Source of the DNA: Chryseobacterium gambrini
GTDB lineage: Bacteria > Bacteroidota > Bacteroidia > Flavobacteriales > Weeksellaceae
Direction of reading: 5' to 3'
Assembly: GCF_900156825.1 (NCBI RefSeq)
Contig: NZ_FTOV01000008.1
Location: forward strand, 118,109 to 182,108
DNA length: 64,000 nt
Made by a program: the position numbers and the translations under genes
Shown here: in pieces, positions 62,901-64,000 of the stretch
Numbering within the stretch: position 1 is the stretch's first letter
How the letters are laid out: each line of letters begins with the position of its first letter
Notes under the pieces: generated by a model
What the model was told of the DNA's origin: nothing
What the model saw: the letters and a program-made list of their open reading frames with translations, nothing else
Databases searched by the model: none

Positions 62901-64000
62901 TCAGGTAGTTGCCTTTAATGATGTTCAGACAGAATCTGTAAATATGGATATAGATGATACTGATCAATCCTTAACGATTGAAACCATTACTTTCAGAGAT
63001 AAAATTCAGCCGAATTCAAAAGAAAAATGGTCTGTAAAAATTTCAGGAAATGAGAAAGAGAAAATCAACGCCGAAGTTTTAGCGAATATGTATGATATGT
63101 CTTTGGATAAATTTGCTGTTAATCGATATGACTGGTACACTTTATATGCACCGTTTGTAAGTACAGTATCATACGAAGTGAGAGATTATCTGCGACAAAA
63201 ATATTACCAGAAAAGATTAGATTATTTTTCAGGAGAACAGGTTGATGTTCCTGTTTTTAACTGGTTTGACGGAAGTATATTATGGATGTATAACAAAAGT
63301 AACCTTTTAGAAACCAGAACAGGAATGGTTAATGTAGAAGGCGTAAAAGCAGCGGCATATACACCGCCACCTCCGCCGCCGTCAGCAAAAGCTCGAATGA
63401 AATTATTAAGTGTAAGAATGGATGATGCGGCAATTGATATTCTTAATTCAGGAAGACAATTAACAGAACAGGAAAAGAAAGAATATTATGATGGAACCTA
63501 TGGAGATGGTATACTGGATAAAGATGATAAACCTTTGGAAAATATTCCCGTTCGCCAAAACCTAAACGAAACCGCGTTTTTCTACCCGGATCTAAGAACC
63601 GATTCAGAAGGCAATATAAGCTTCGAATTCACTTCTCCGGAAGCACTGACAAAATGGAAGCTGATGTTTTTGGCACATACCAAAGACGCAAAAGCAGGAA
63701 CACTGGAAAAAGAAGTCGTAACGCAGAAAGAATTTTCGGTAACGCCAAACTACCCAAGATTTTTGAGAGAAGGAGATGAACTGAATCTCCAGTCCAAACT
63801 ATCGAACCTAACGAGCAAAAAATTAAACGGTTCGGCAGGTTTACAGATTCTGGATGCCTTCACCAATGAAGATATTTCGTCTCAGTTTGATTTAAATTCA
63901 GGCACTCAGAACTTTGATCTGAATGAAAACGGAAATTCAGCCTTGACATGGAAAATAAAAGTGCCAAACAATGTTTCATCCATTATTTTAAAAGTGGTGG
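59914..64000 (+). CDS. Alpha-2-macroglobulin family protein, C-terminus beyond the window
   Basis: This frame is open from ATG 59914 to the window end (1362 codons, no stop). A signal peptide (MKRFSKIFMLLLLLLNFSG) leads to an all-helical N-terminal region typical of Bacteroidota members, then MG-type beta domains including AIYRPGQTVYFKV (the MG2 hallmark). A proline-rich TPPPPPPSAKAR stretch precedes the A2M domain, which begins with NLNETAFFYPDLRTD and TSPEALTKWKLMFLAHT. The thioester site, if present, would lie beyond 64000. Such proteins are periplasmic or surface protease traps or envelope-protection factors. A stretch of short repeated ACCAACA units occurs at about 62535. Confidence 0.92.
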   Translation, partial: MKRFSKIFMLLLLLLNFSGISAQKYYEEQWKKISANSQKGAYKSNLPIISEIQKQAMKDNNTLQLIQSLKAEFSIVNQTQDDEKNDSVSRLFKKLSDVEKQLKDDDRILFEVLLNGFFLDYYNQHSWEIEQRTNINSQDLSQIETWSKLDFKNYLNKKYQELDLQKDNMRKISLIKYEKAFSYNDYISYFPTLWNWYSTKKIEFLSDNDLFTKNELTENQIKINAIYDDLIAQNSGNSKLYFMHKKLQDNCNFTLCKDRLTQLQNLLKTEIEGDYKVLIMEDIIEQLLSQKKEKEALAVADQAKKQYSKSPFIDNIKNKENQILNPFLNIKYEQQTQSNKPIHFVAEYKNVSAFSITIYEVKEDLTTFLQYAKNSYSTKFNKIKKNLVRKEAYKLDDPKDFKNHKTSLEIQSLPPGIYLAEYNVAGISDNEAEAEKDFYFLVSDNRIIYQSKTGRDQLSNQLKLVNSENGQPVINENLTFYEFVSNNNLTKINGKTDNNGIFKFPATKNNDYYRTFLIRQPKTNDVQIMEVYGERGYNSDLNIETKQSKVQIFTDRAIYRPGQTVYFKVINTQRDKDIESVVAGLKQKITLTDTNGQDVSSQTFTTNEFGSYHGSFVLPKGKLNGTFYLRTDGNDGYKNFRVEEYKRPKFEVTFDPVKDEYKYGQTIELKGKAMMFSGVALSNTTVNYEIKKRNIRWRYFSWYPQNDDDNENSVLGEAKTNEKGEFIIKIDPEKDENVEGIQIDNYEINASVTDINGETQTADTQLKVASVSHYIQAEEIKNVFSDENVKLNVETKNYNEQLLKKSYQVKLLKLVSPDRIFRQNFKSEVQDLPKFSKEEFISRFPHDFYDKKDEPKNRKSTVILEKTQQPVTNDQQPTTNLDLGKLEAGDYRLELYNIEGKDTIKTLQNFSVWDKKLLKPDQKTFLTVVQSKKELKRGEKAAFTVYSSVPKALLNIFIQNGSGKTVSEVLPFKNGMLEYAADIPKDKDIRVLNVQFQVVAFNDVQTESVNMDIDDTDQSLTIETITFRDKIQPNSKEKWSVKISGNEKEKINAEVLANMYDMSLDKFAVNRYDWYTLYAPFVSTVSYEVRDYLRQKYYQKRLDYFSGEQVDVPVFNWFDGSILWMYNKSNLLETRTGMVNVEGVKAAAYTPPPPPPSAKARMKLLSVRMDDAAIDILNSGRQLTEQEKKEYYDGTYGDGILDKDDKPLENIPVRQNLNETAFFYPDLRTDSEGNISFEFTSPEALTKWKLMFLAHTKDAKAGTLEKEVVTQKEFSVTPNYPRFLREGDELNLQSKLSNLTSKKLNGSAGLQILDAFTNEDISSQFDLNSGTQNFDLNENGNSALTWKIKVPNNVSSIILKVV

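Noticed and set aside
1..64000. CRISPR array or cas genes
   Set aside because: No regularly spaced direct repeats and no Cas-like protein were seen on either strand.

Overview
The window looks like a Bacteroidota genome, most likely a flavobacterium of the Chryseobacterium/Weeksellaceae type. The evidence is its AT-rich DNA, a FecI/FecR-controlled SusC/SusD pair, PRTRC and DUF932 mobile-element genes, a TAnnTTTG-type promoter, and a recF/mtgA/alpha-2-macroglobulin chromosomal block. The genus is an inference from remembered family resemblance; no search was run.

Layout: (1) 1-14 kb: a partial helical protein, then an ECF sigma / PIN-like protein / FecR / SusC / SusD / TlpA-like run, a small minus-strand cluster (two tandem DUF6520-like peptides, a MauE/DoxX-like membrane protein, a small lipoprotein) and a divergent TPR-AraC regulator. 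(2) 14-18 kb: a tight minus-strand operon of alpha/beta hydrolase, caspase-fold protease and a large protein that seems to share a beta module with the protease. (3) 18.2-25.4 kb: a type VI secretion cargo island with VgrG, two small accessory proteins, a DUF4280 (PAAR-like)-Ntox15 DNase effector, a Tdi1-like immunity protein, an ankyrin protein and a SUFU-like protein. (4) 25.7-32.6 kb: a minus-strand replication/maintenance module of an integrative element (PRTRC ThiF, B, F-position, C and E proteins, five hypotheticals, DUF932, SSB). (5) 33.4-50 kb: a defence-like island with SEFIR plus ParB-like pair, a PD-(D/E)XK nuclease, a PIN-like protein, a frameshifted cation-efflux remnant, a CCA-type nucleotidyltransferase translationally coupled to a NACHT NTPase, a membrane-anchored nuclease-like protein, a HEPN-like protein, a 1424-residue Mrr-STAND (Avs-like) protein and another HEPN-like protein. 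(6) 50-53.2 kb: an SRAP protein and a large serine recombinase whose reading frame ends inside a tRNA-Arg gene. (7) 53.2-64 kb: ordinary chromosome (tRNA-Arg, substrate-binding lipoprotein, mtgA, a SpecificRecomb membrane protein, DUF721, recF, a UbiA-like protein and a partial alpha-2-macroglobulin).

The simplest reading is an integrative element inserted at tRNA-Arg(ACG), with its right end at about 53.2 kb and its left end outside the window. It carries maintenance genes, a T6SS toxin-immunity cassette and a dense defence island. No conjugation genes and no second att copy were seen. The strongest candidates for undescribed systems are the coupled nucleotidyltransferase-NACHT pair (39064-42029) and the hydrolase-caspase-beta-module operon (14011-18077). 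The SEFIR/ParB-like pair and the nuclease-TM / HEPN-like / Mrr-STAND run come next.
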